DNA of 64,000 nt from Pseudomonas alliivorans (GTDB lineage: Bacteria; Pseudomonadota; Gammaproteobacteria; Pseudomonadales; Pseudomonadaceae): positions 868,001 through 932,000 of the forward strand of contig NZ_JAFFZW010000002.1 in assembly GCF_017826695.1 (NCBI RefSeq), read 5' to 3'. The translations under genes were made by a program, and so were the position numbers. Shown piece by piece: positions 18,699 to 26,734 of the stretch (within the stretch, counting starts at the first letter, position 1; every line of letters starts with the position of its first letter). The notes under the pieces were generated by a model, which did not search any database, had not been told where the DNA came from, and saw only the letters and a list, made by a program, of their open reading frames with translations.

Positions 18699-19306
18699 TG
18701 CTCGCCCTCCCCGGCTGAAGCCGGTTGCAGATAGCCGCGTACCAGCAGATGCGCCACCAGCTTGCCGGCACCGCCAGTGGCGGGAGCATCGGTGTCGCGG
18801 CGCAGGCTCATTTCATCGACGAACAGGAACGGGCGCTGGTACTCCAGCGCATGCAGGATCGCCGTCAGCGGCTCGATGGCACATTCCAGTGTCAGGCTGA
18901 CCTTGACCTGCCGGTAAGGCTCGGCGCTGTCCTGCTCCGGGGTGATCGGCATGCGCTGGGTCAACGCGCAGCCACCGCCGGTGTCGGCCTGATTGCTGAT
19001 CAGGTCGGCGACACGCTGCATCAGGTCAGCAGCGACCGCGCTCGGATCATCGCCCGGCAGCAGACTGGTGCTGCTAGCCGGGTCACTGCGGGCCTGCTCC
19101 AGCTGTGCACGCAAGGTGTCAGCCTGCTTCAGCAACCCGGCATAGCGTTGCTGCTGCTCGCGCAACTGTTCGGTCTGCTCGCTGATATCGCGCAGAGGGC
19201 CGGCGAACCAGCTGTCGATCAGCAGCCAGTAGGCCAGATAAAGGACCAGCGCCAGAATGATCAGCGCCGCGCCCCGCCGCTCACGGCTATTGAGTGGACG
19301 ACGCAT
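18695..19306 (-). CDS. gspM: Type II secretion GspM-like assembly protein
   Basis: The 203-residue protein starts at ATG 19306 inside the end of gspL. It has a single transmembrane anchor (LIILALVLYLAYWLLI) after a basic start, then a coiled coil and a ferredoxin-like periplasmic domain. It partners GspL on the inner-membrane platform. Both ends overlap neighbouring genes, as throughout this operon. Confidence 0.75.
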   Translation of the reverse strand: MRRPLNSRERRGAALIILALVLYLAYWLLIDSWFAGPLRDISEQTEQLREQQQRYAGLLKQADTLRAQLEQARSDPASSTSLLPGDDPSAVAADLMQRVADLISNQADTGGGCALTQRMPITPEQDSAEPYRQVKVSLTLECAIEPLTAILHALEYQRPFLFVDEMSLRRDTDAPATGGAGKLVAHLLVRGYLQPASAGEGEQ

Positions 19307-20378
19307 CGGCGCTCTCCTGCGATTCCGATTGATCGGACTGTTCCTGCTGCGGGCTCTGATGCAGATGCGCACGCAGTGAATACTGGTCCTTCCCGGTTTT
19401 GCTGTCCGGCTGGATCACCCCCTGAAACTGGGCGTTGTCCAGGCTGCGGCAGTCCTTGACGCGGGCGATCAGCGCACTGGCCTTGGCGCTCTGACCTGCA
19501 AAGGCCACCTCGGCGCTGTCGCTGATTTCCAGATGATCGATCCAGGTGTCTGACGGCAGGCAGGCAGTCAGTTCGCTGAGCAATGCCGACAGAGGCGGTT
19601 GAGCAGCCTTGCGGCGAAGCAGGTAATTGGCGGCGCCACGGGTATTGGTCAGTTGCTGACGCAATTGCTGAACTTCGCTGACCTGGGCTTTCTGTGCCTT
19701 GACCTCGGCCTGCATCTCTTCAAGCAATTGCTGACGGTCGTTGAGCCATAGCAGCATGGTGCCCAGCAGCAACCCGGCGCAGATCCACATCAGCCAGCGT
19801 TGCAAGCGGTAACCTGAATGCGATTGCTGCGGGCGCAGCGGTGCCGGCAACAGGTCAATACTCAGGCGCGCTTCGGGTGTGCCGACGTCCACAGTGTCGG
19901 GCCGCAGACCCAGCGCAGCGCACGCTTGCAGAATGGCGTCCAGGCGCTGGCGCAGCACGGCCACCAGCCGGACCTGAATGAAGCCGGCATTGCGACTTTC
20001 CTGACGGGCGACGAAATACAACTGACTGGCATCGAACGGCGTAAAGCGGTCCAGCTCGTAGCCCACCACGGTCGACAGGTTGCGCGCCGCTGCAACGGGC
20101 AGTTGCAGGGTCTGCACCAGCACCAGAGACGAGGGCAACAGCAGGGTCTTCTGTGCATTGACGCCGGTGATGGCAACCGGTTCGACCAGCGGCCAGACAT
20201 ACACCTGCTCGACGGTTTCGCGAACCAGCCACCTGCGCACACGCGGCGGCAGGCAGGCGCGCAATTCTGCGCTCCACCATTGCCAGGCCTGTTGCCCCAG
20301 ACTGCCACGCCATTGCTGGACGACCCGGTCGCGCAAAGCGATCAACGGTGCCAGACGTGCTGAAACGGATGCATTCAT
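19287..20378 (-). CDS. gspL: Type II secretion GspL, inner-membrane platform protein
   Basis: The 363-residue protein starts at ATG 20378, overlapping the gspK stop. A cytoplasmic actin-like part carries a PilM/GspL motif (VVGYELDRFTPFDASQLYF). A transmembrane segment (residues about 190-208) and a coiled coil lead to a PilN-like periplasmic domain. It recruits the ATPase GspE to the membrane. Confidence 0.82.
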   Translation of the reverse strand: MNASVSARLAPLIALRDRVVQQWRGSLGQQAWQWWSAELRACLPPRVRRWLVRETVEQVYVWPLVEPVAITGVNAQKTLLLPSSLVLVQTLQLPVAAARNLSTVVGYELDRFTPFDASQLYFVARQESRNAGFIQVRLVAVLRQRLDAILQACAALGLRPDTVDVGTPEARLSIDLLPAPLRPQQSHSGYRLQRWLMWICAGLLLGTMLLWLNDRQQLLEEMQAEVKAQKAQVSEVQQLRQQLTNTRGAANYLLRRKAAQPPLSALLSELTACLPSDTWIDHLEISDSAEVAFAGQSAKASALIARVKDCRSLDNAQFQGVIQPDSKTGKDQYSLRAHLHQSPQQEQSDQSESQESADASSTQ

Positions 20379-21109
20379 TCTTGCCAACGCAATACCCGAT
20401 AGGGCTGTGCGCCTCCCTCCGATGGGCTCAATAACACAATGGTCTGTAACAGGGCGACTACGCCGCCCGGTCGTTCTGCGCGGCTGTCGATGGCCAGTAC
20501 CTCACCGGCATCGGCTCCCACCGCGCTCTGGTTGGGCAAGTTCAGTGCCCGGCGCAACAGCGCCGAGGCAAAAGCAGGATCGGGCCGGTCCAGCCCGCTC
20601 CATAACGTCACTTCCGGCAACAGCCGGGTGTACAGCGCCTGCGTCATGCCCGGCAACTGTCGTATTTCTTCAACCACACGCAGCGGCGCCTGACCGTCAT
20701 CCCGTTGTGCCTCCACGGTCTGGGCGATACTGCTGGCCAGATTGCGGTTCGCCCCGCAGGCCTGCAACAGACGAGCAATATCGGCCGCTGGAGCGCTGTT
20801 GAGGTCCAGCTTGCCACGCTCGCTGCGAATACTGACGAGCAACTGCGTGTCATCCATGCGCAACGCCACTGGCCGTCCATCGGCCACCCAGCGTTTGCGC
20901 TGCGCAGGGTCCAGCAACCCCTGCACCGCCATATTCAAGCCACCTTCCGCCGCGAGCAGCGCATGGGTGTTCTGCCGCAACCACAGCGCCTGACGGCTCT
21001 CCAGTTGTACCCAGCCGGCCAGTCCGCCCAGCAGCAGGCTCAGCACCGCCAGCACCCACAAGACCACCAGTAACGCCACGCCCTGCTGGCGCTTATGAAA
21101 ATGCTTCAC
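20375..21109 (-). CDS. gspK: Type II secretion minor pseudopilin GspK
   Basis: The 244-residue protein has a short leader (KRQQGVALLVVLWVLAVLSLL) with the prepilin-type cleavage site after Gly. A large helical domain containing LDLNSAPAADIARLL and a helix-hairpin-like region follow, typical of GspK. It caps the pseudopilus tip with GspI and GspJ. It overlaps gspJ and gspL by four bases each. Confidence 0.85.
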   Translation of the reverse strand: MKHFHKRQQGVALLVVLWVLAVLSLLLGGLAGWVQLESRQALWLRQNTHALLAAEGGLNMAVQGLLDPAQRKRWVADGRPVALRMDDTQLLVSIRSERGKLDLNSAPAADIARLLQACGANRNLASSIAQTVEAQRDDGQAPLRVVEEIRQLPGMTQALYTRLLPEVTLWSGLDRPDPAFASALLRRALNLPNQSAVGADAGEVLAIDSRAERPGGVVALLQTIVLLSPSEGGAQPYRVLRWQE

Positions 21110-21738
21110 TGCCCGCCCGCCCCGCCCGAAAGATCCAGACGCAGGGCGACCACTTCGCTGACCCAGGGAATCGAGCCCTTGACCTGCGCATCAATGCGCA
21201 CCGCACCGGGCAGGCGGGTCGGCCAAGGCCATTCGTTCAGCCATCCCGTGGGCTTGCCTTTCGGCGTCAGGCCACGGTAACTGAAATTCAACGATTGCAC
21301 GTTGTGCAATAACACCTGTGGCTCACCCCAGGGTTCAAGCGTGATGCCATTTGATGTGGTTCTGATCCGGGAGAACGCCACCTGCAGGTCACGATCCCCC
21401 TCAGGTCCTTTCAACCCGAGGGTATGCAACTGGATGCCACCACCCAATTCACCCGGCAGCGTGGCCACGAACCTGAGATCCTGAGCCGTACCCTCAAAAA
21501 AACCACTCTTGGCGTCATCCTCAGCGGAGGTGTCCAGCGGCAGCGCCTGACTGATGGATGAGCGTAGAAACGCCTGCGCCGCGCGCATCTCATCCAGCCC
21601 CACGGTGTAGCGCTCGGCCTTGAGCACCGCACGATTGGCACCCAGCAAGGCACCCGCGACCAACACCAGCAACACGCCCAACAGGCTGATCACCAGCAGA
21701 ACTTCCAGCAGCGTGAAACCGCGCTGACCGGCCTTCAA
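21106..21738 (-). CDS. gspJ: Type II secretion minor pseudopilin GspJ
   Basis: The 210-residue protein has the prepilin motif RGFTLLEVLLVISLLGVLLVL at its start (Gly cleavage, Glu at +5). The body is beta-rich and consistent with GspJ. It overlaps gspI by four bases. It forms part of the pseudopilus tip. Confidence 0.82.
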   Translation of the reverse strand: MKAGQRGFTLLEVLLVISLLGVLLVLVAGALLGANRAVLKAERYTVGLDEMRAAQAFLRSSISQALPLDTSAEDDAKSGFFEGTAQDLRFVATLPGELGGGIQLHTLGLKGPEGDRDLQVAFSRIRTTSNGITLEPWGEPQVLLHNVQSLNFSYRGLTPKGKPTGWLNEWPWPTRLPGAVRIDAQVKGSIPWVSEVVALRLDLSGGAGGQ

Positions 21739-22106
21739 GACCCGGCACCGGTCACGGCGCCGCGCAGCCGCAACGTGCTGAACTGCACACGCCGCTGATG
21801 CTCAAGCAGCGTCAGATCCAGGCGAAACAATCTGGCCTGGTCGTTGCTGCCCGAGACCTGACGGATTTCCAGATTCCAGTCGATACCGGCCACCCGCCCC
21901 TTGCGCGTCCCGTTTTCAAGCGGGCCGCCGCTTTCCTGATCGAACACCGTGCGCGCCGCGTGACTCAGCCGATCGCTGTGAGACACCTGTTGCAAGGAGC
22001 GTGCGCTCTGCCCGAAAGCCACCAGCAGCACGCCACTGCACACAGCCATCACGGTCAGCGCAGCAAGCATCTCCAGCAAAGTGAACCCGGACTGCGACAC
22101 TTTCAT
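21735..22106 (-). CDS. gspI: Type II secretion minor pseudopilin GspI
   Basis: The 123-residue protein starts MKVSQSGFTLLEMLAALTV, a class III signal with Glu at +5. Length and operon position (between H and J) support GspI. Its start codon overlaps the gspH stop by one base. Confidence 0.8.
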   Translation of the reverse strand: MKVSQSGFTLLEMLAALTVMAVCSGVLLVAFGQSARSLQQVSHSDRLSHAARTVFDQESGGPLENGTRKGRVAGIDWNLEIRQVSGSNDQARLFRLDLTLLEHQRRVQFSTLRLRGAVTGAGS

Positions 22107-22540
22107 TAAAGGGGACGCACCTGAACGCTGCCGGTCAGCCAGCCAATGTCTATGCGCCAGCGACGATCGCCATCGGCGACCATCAGGTTGCCGCCGCTGG
22201 AGCCACCATCCGGATAAAACTCCACCGCCGACCCCAGGTCGGAAGCCGTCTGCATCGTCACCTGCAAATGATCGGGCCAGTGCTGTTCACGCTTTCCCGG
22301 TGCCTTGAAGGTCAGATGACGCAGGTCGAATTCAGTACGTGCCGGCTGGCCGGTCACAATGGCCCTAACCCGCGTGGCCCGCAATGCCTCAACCATGTCA
22401 CCGACCGCACGACGTTCACTGGCGGTGCTCAACCCCTGTTGCAGACCGAAACCCACGAGGCCGACAGCGATGCTCATCAACACCAGCACCACCAGCATTT
22501 CCATCAGGGTAAAACCACGGCTTGCAACAGGCGATTTCAT
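22106..22540 (-). CDS. gspH: Type II secretion minor pseudopilin GspH
   Basis: The 144-residue protein starts MKSPVASRGFTLMEMLVVL and has a GspH-type beta domain (RRAVGDMVEALRATRVRAI after the helix). It joins the pseudopilus shaft to the tip. It begins eight bases after gspG. Confidence 0.8.
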   Translation of the reverse strand: MKSPVASRGFTLMEMLVVLVLMSIAVGLVGFGLQQGLSTASERRAVGDMVEALRATRVRAIVTGQPARTEFDLRHLTFKAPGKREQHWPDHLQVTMQTASDLGSAVEFYPDGGSSGGNLMVADGDRRWRIDIGWLTGSVQVRPL

Positions 22541-22548
22541 ACCGGCAT

Positions 22549-22980
22549 TTACTCCCAGTTGCCCAGGTCGGCGCTGTAACCTTCGCCGCCGGGTTGGCCG
22601 TCCTGTCCGTAGAAGATCAGGTCGAAGCTGCCATGCTGACCGGGGAAGCGATAGCCGAAGGCATGGCCAAACGGGTCTTTCAGGTCCGAAGGCTTGGCAT
22701 ACGGGCCATTCCAGCCAGCGGCGTTGCCAGGCTTGTCGGTCAACTGCTGCAAGGTCTTGGGCGGCGAGCCGACGTCCAGCGCATAGCTCTCGATCTTCAT
22801 GCCCAGGCTCGCCAGTTGCGCCTTGCCTGCGCCATATTTGCCCTTGTCGACGTTACCGCCTACCTGGCGTACGACGATGGTCGCCACGATGCCCAGCAGC
22901 ACGATGACCGCAAGCATTTCCAGCAAGGTGAAGCCGCTTTGTCGGCGTGCAACGGTAAAGCGTGTACGGCTAAGGTTCAT
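22549..22980 (-). CDS. gspG: Type II secretion major pseudopilin GspG
   Basis: The 143-residue protein starts at ATG 22980, chosen because GAGGAA lies nine bases upstream. An in-frame ATG at 23001 has no ribosome site. It has the prepilin motif QSGFTLLEMLAVIVLLGIVA, then the GspG C-terminal pattern LKDPFGHAFGYRFPG with the loop region GEGYSADLGNWE. It builds the pseudopilus piston. Confidence 0.9.
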   Translation of the reverse strand: MNLSRTRFTVARRQSGFTLLEMLAVIVLLGIVATIVVRQVGGNVDKGKYGAGKAQLASLGMKIESYALDVGSPPKTLQQLTDKPGNAAGWNGPYAKPSDLKDPFGHAFGYRFPGQHGSFDLIFYGQDGQPGGEGYSADLGNWE

Positions 22981-23005
22981 CGGGATGGTTTCCTCGTTCA
23001 TGAAT

Positions 23006-24208
23006 TCAGATATTGCTGGTCAGGCTCATCAGCGGCAGCATGATCGCCAGCATGATCACAGCTACCATGCCTGCCATGACAACCGTGAGCGCCGGGACCA
23101 GTGCGGCAAGCATACGGTCGATGCCACGCTTGGCTTCGACGTCGAAGACATCGGCCACTTTGAGCAGCATGCTGTCCAGTTCGCCGGCCTGTTCGCCGAC
23201 TTCGATCATTTGCAGGGCCAGATCGGGAAGCAGCGGCTGCGCGCCAAAAGCGCTTGCCAGCGTGCCGCCTCCTTTCACCGACTCGGCAGCCTGCTCCACC
23301 TGCGCCTGCAGTGCGCGATTCGTGCAGACCTGCCGGGCAATCACCAGCGCCTGCAGCAGAGCGACACCGTTGCTCAACAGCGTGCCCAGCGTGCGGGTCA
23401 GTCGCGCGGCCTCGATGCGTTGCAACAATGGGCCGATGACCCGGATGCCCAGTACCCGACGATCATGACGCTCGCGGCGCTGGGGATCGCGCATGCTGAT
23501 CATCAGCCCCCAGATCAGCACGATCAGACCGGCGAAAACCGCCAGCCCGTAATTGCCGAGAAATTGTCCCAGGCTCAGGATCACCTCGGTGATCAACGGG
23601 ATGGGCACCCCAAGGTCCTTGAAAATAGGAACGAACTGCGGCACCACATAAGCCAGCAGCAGAGCCAGCGAACCGAGCACGCCGACGACCAGAAACGCCG
23701 GGTAGATCAACGCGTTGATGACTTCGCCGCGCAGCAACTGACTGCGCTCCAGGTAATCGCTCAACTGGCGCAGGGTGCTTTCCAGCGCGCCACCGGCCTC
23801 ACCTGCGCGAACCATACTGATATAAAGCGGCGAGAACTGACTGCCCTCTTCTTCCAGTGCAACGGACAATGGCTTGCCAGCCTTGACCTGTTCGCGAATC
23901 CGCTCGATCAAGGCTCGGGTCTGGGGTTGGCCGGGCTGTTTGAGCAGAATGCCGAGTGATCGTTCCAGCGGTTGCCCGGCGCCGAGCAAGGTCGCCAGTT
24001 GCTGGGTGAAGCTGACCAGCGCGGCGCCATTGAGCATGCCGCTGCCCAACGCACGGCGCAGACCGCCGAGACCTGCATTGTCGACCTGCAGGACCATCAG
24101 ACCGCGCTTTTGCAGGGCGGCGACTGCGGCCTCCTGATCCCTGGCCTCCAGGGTGCCGTTCTGCGGCGCGCCCTGCGCATCCAGCGCGCGGTACTTGAAC
24201 AGACTCAT
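23006..24208 (-). CDS. gspF: Type II secretion inner-membrane platform protein GspF
   Basis: The 400-residue polytopic protein starts MSLFKYRALDAQG. It has two repeated cytoplasmic helical domains (FTQQLATLLGAGQPLERSL and RLTRTLGTLLSNGVALLQAL) and three transmembrane segments, as in the GspF/PilC family. It overlaps gspE by four bases. Confidence 0.92.
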   Translation of the reverse strand: MSLFKYRALDAQGAPQNGTLEARDQEAAVAALQKRGLMVLQVDNAGLGGLRRALGSGMLNGAALVSFTQQLATLLGAGQPLERSLGILLKQPGQPQTRALIERIREQVKAGKPLSVALEEEGSQFSPLYISMVRAGEAGGALESTLRQLSDYLERSQLLRGEVINALIYPAFLVVGVLGSLALLLAYVVPQFVPIFKDLGVPIPLITEVILSLGQFLGNYGLAVFAGLIVLIWGLMISMRDPQRRERHDRRVLGIRVIGPLLQRIEAARLTRTLGTLLSNGVALLQALVIARQVCTNRALQAQVEQAAESVKGGGTLASAFGAQPLLPDLALQMIEVGEQAGELDSMLLKVADVFDVEAKRGIDRMLAALVPALTVVMAGMVAVIMLAIMLPLMSLTSNI

Positions 24209-25941
24209 GAGCCCTCACCCCGTGTGACGCGCAGCACTTCTTCCAGCGAGGTGACGCCGGCCACCGCCTGACGCAGACCTTCTTCATGCAACGTGCGCAA
24301 ACCACCGCGACGGGCCGCCTCTTCCAGCGTGGACGCATCGGCATGGCGCATCAGCAGGCTGCGCAGCTCTTCATTCATCACCAGCAGTTCGGTGATCGCA
24401 CTACGGCCACGGTAGCCGCCGCCCGGCGCATCGGATCGCGGCCGATAAAGGCGGATCGGGCGCTCGTCGGTGAACCGCTCAAGGCCATGCTCAGCAATCA
24501 GCTCAGGCGGTGCTTCGAAGGCTTCACGGGTTTCCGGGTCAAGGCGACGCACCAGACGCTGCGCCAGAATCCCATTGACGGTTGAAGCGATGAGGTAGCT
24601 TTCAACGCCCATATCCAGCAGACGGGTGATACTCGCCGCCGCACTGTTGGTGTGCAGAGTGGACAGCACCAGGTGACCGGTCAGCGAGGACTGAATGGCG
24701 ATGCGACAGGTTTCAAGGTCGCGCATCTCACCGATCATGATCACGTCCGGGTCCTGACGCACGATGGAGCGCAGCGCGCCGGCAAAATCCAGCCCGATGG
24801 CCGGTTTGACCTGAATCTGATTGATGCCTTCGAGCTGGTATTCCACCGGGTCTTCGACGGTGATGATCTTGCGCTCGGCAGTGTTGAGCCGCGACAGCGC
24901 GGTGTAGAGCGTGGTGGTCTTGCCGGACCCGGTGGGGCCGGTGACCAGAAGAATGCCATGGGGCCGTTCGAGCACGTCGAGAAAATGGTCGAGGCGCTCG
25001 CCGTCGAAACCCAGGCTGGGAAAATCGAAATCGATGGTCTGGCGATCCAGCAGACGCATCACCACGGATTCGCCAAAGCTGGTGGGCACGGTGGATACCC
25101 GCAGGTCCAGTTCCTTGCCTTGAATACGCAGCATGATCCGCCCGTCCTGCGGCAGACGACGCTCGGCGATGTCCAGCCGGGCCATGATCTTCACGCGGGA
25201 TATCACTGCCGCAGACGAACTGGACGGCGGCGCCTCGGCTTCGTGAAGCACACCATCGATGCGGTAACGCACCTTGAGCTGGCTTTCGAACGGTTCGATA
25301 TGAATGTCGGACGCGCGCTGTTCGACGGCGCGCTGCAGAATCAGGTTGACCAGGCGAATGACGGGCGCCTCGGACGCCAGGTCCTTGAGGTGCTCGATGT
25401 CCTCCAGCGAGCCACCTTCGTCGTCGAGATTCTCGATCAACGTGCCCATCGCCGAACGACCCTGGCCGTAATAACGCTCGATCAGGGTTTCCACTTCGTT
25501 ACGTGGACCGACAGCCACCTGCACTGGCACGTCGCAAGCATAGGCAATGGCTTCAAATGGGTACAGCACGCTGGGGTTGGCGCTCAGCACCTGTACGCCG
25601 TCATCACTCCAGCCGACCGGCACCACCTGATACTGCCGCATGAAGCGTTCGGTCAGCGGGGGCAACGGATCCAGCATGGGCGGCAGCGCTTCGGCCATTA
25701 ATAAAGGCGCGTTCAGCAACGCAGCCCAGGCGCGTGCCAGTTCGAACTCGGACACCAGTCCCAGCCGCGTCAACAATCCAAGCAGCTCCGTGCCTTCGGA
25801 CTCCTGCTGCAAGCGCTGTGCGCGCTCCAGATCCTGAGGCTTGAGGCCGGCATTTTCCGTCAGCCAGGCACACACCTGCCCTGAATCGGGGATCAGTATT
25901 CGAGAGGCATCGACGGGAATTGGCTGCATGGGCGAGAACAT
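24205..25941 (-). CDS. gspE: Type II secretion ATPase GspE
   Basis: The 578-residue first gene of the operon has an N1/N2 domain, then Walker A (GPTGSGKTTT near residue 335), the Asp box (VEDPVEYQLEGI), Walker B (DVIMIGEMRDLET) and the His box (LSTLHTNSAAASITRLLDMG). It powers pseudopilus assembly. The C-terminal segment between RRLDPETREAF and YRGRSAITELL has no cysteines, so the zinc-binding CxxC pair common in GspE proteins is missing. No clear ribosome site precedes the start. Confidence 0.92.
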   Translation of the reverse strand: MFSPMQPIPVDASRILIPDSGQVCAWLTENAGLKPQDLERAQRLQQESEGTELLGLLTRLGLVSEFELARAWAALLNAPLLMAEALPPMLDPLPPLTERFMRQYQVVPVGWSDDGVQVLSANPSVLYPFEAIAYACDVPVQVAVGPRNEVETLIERYYGQGRSAMGTLIENLDDEGGSLEDIEHLKDLASEAPVIRLVNLILQRAVEQRASDIHIEPFESQLKVRYRIDGVLHEAEAPPSSSSAAVISRVKIMARLDIAERRLPQDGRIMLRIQGKELDLRVSTVPTSFGESVVMRLLDRQTIDFDFPSLGFDGERLDHFLDVLERPHGILLVTGPTGSGKTTTLYTALSRLNTAERKIITVEDPVEYQLEGINQIQVKPAIGLDFAGALRSIVRQDPDVIMIGEMRDLETCRIAIQSSLTGHLVLSTLHTNSAAASITRLLDMGVESYLIASTVNGILAQRLVRRLDPETREAFEAPPELIAEHGLERFTDERPIRLYRPRSDAPGGGYRGRSAITELLVMNEELRSLLMRHADASTLEEAARRGGLRTLHEEGLRQAVAGVTSLEEVLRVTRGEGS

Positions 25942-25963
25942 CTACTACTCGGAGGGACAGGTT

Positions 25964-26005
25964 CACGACCCTCGCCCGCCTTGAAAAGGCACTGCAAGGG
26001 TCGTG
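25964..26005. other. Nested inverted repeat upstream of gspE
   Basis: The outer arms CACGACCCT / AGGGTCGTG enclose an inner stem GCCTT-GAA-AAGGC. It sits between the small exported-peptide gene and gspE, both on the minus strand. It could be a terminator without T-run, a processing site or a leader structure for the type II operon. Confidence 0.45.
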
Positions 26006-26023
26006 GTCAGAAGCATCAAACGG

Positions 26024-26251
26024 TCAGTTTGACTGTTTCTGAGGCGTTGCGTTCTGTGGACGACCACCTTTTGTGGTTTGAGTCTTCTGCTGCTGCGCCT
26101 TTTGCTCCGCTTTTGCGTCGGTGGTCTGGGTCATGACGGTCGAATCGGTGGCACCCGAGGTTGCATCGGTATCCGTCGCTTCGGCGGCAAGAACCGCACC
26201 GCTCAATGCCAGACCCGCCATTACACCTGCTGCCATGTTGGACAACTTCAT
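26024..26251 (-). CDS. Small exported Thr/Gln-rich peptide of unknown function
   Basis: The 75-residue protein starts at ATG 26251, with GGAG eight bases upstream. A clear signal peptide (MAAGVMAGLALSGAVLA, cleavage near residue 23) leaves a mature part of about 52 residues. That part is almost free of hydrophobic residues and rich in Thr, Gln, Lys, Ala and Asp. It is likely disordered in the periplasm or outside. It lies directly upstream of the type II operon on the same strand. No family recognised. Confidence 0.6.
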   Translation of the reverse strand: MKLSNMAAGVMAGLALSGAVLAAEATDTDATSGATDSTVMTQTTDAKAEQKAQQQKTQTTKGGRPQNATPQKQSN

Positions 26252-26734
26252 AACAATTACTCCACTGGATAAAACATTAAACCCTCCAACAGGAAGGGCC
26301 ATTAACGATAAAGATCGGAAAGAACACCACAGTGCCACTACTGGAAACGCAACATAGACCTGAGGGCACCTGAAAAATCTTAAACCCATCGACCAGTAGG
26401 TTTAAGAAGAGTTCCTGAAGTGTAAGAAAAAAACCACAAAAACAAGAAAAATACGCTTTTGTTTGACATTAACGCCTGAATTTCGACTTAATTGTAACGC
26501 TTTGCGAATTCAAAGTGCCATCAATGATAGCTCAATGATGTCACTCCCCGCAATATAAAACATAACAACTAAAACGTGAAACTTGATTCAAAAAGTCCAC
26601 GAATCGCACGCTGTAATAACAGCGTCAGTCGCGGTTACGGGTCACTGTTGCCTAAAGAAAAGAACACAGCCAGGCGCTGAATAATACGACTGCCTGTGGG
26701 AAAACTTTTAATTGAAATGTCGTTGGAGAGCTGT
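26252..26734. other. AT-rich intergenic region upstream of the beta-glucosidase
   Basis: This is 483 bases with no gene and is visibly richer in A/T than its surroundings. A possible sigma70 promoter for the glucosidase is TTGACA at 26463-26468, 18 bases before CTTAAT at 26487-26492. No hrp box was found. Confidence 0.4.
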
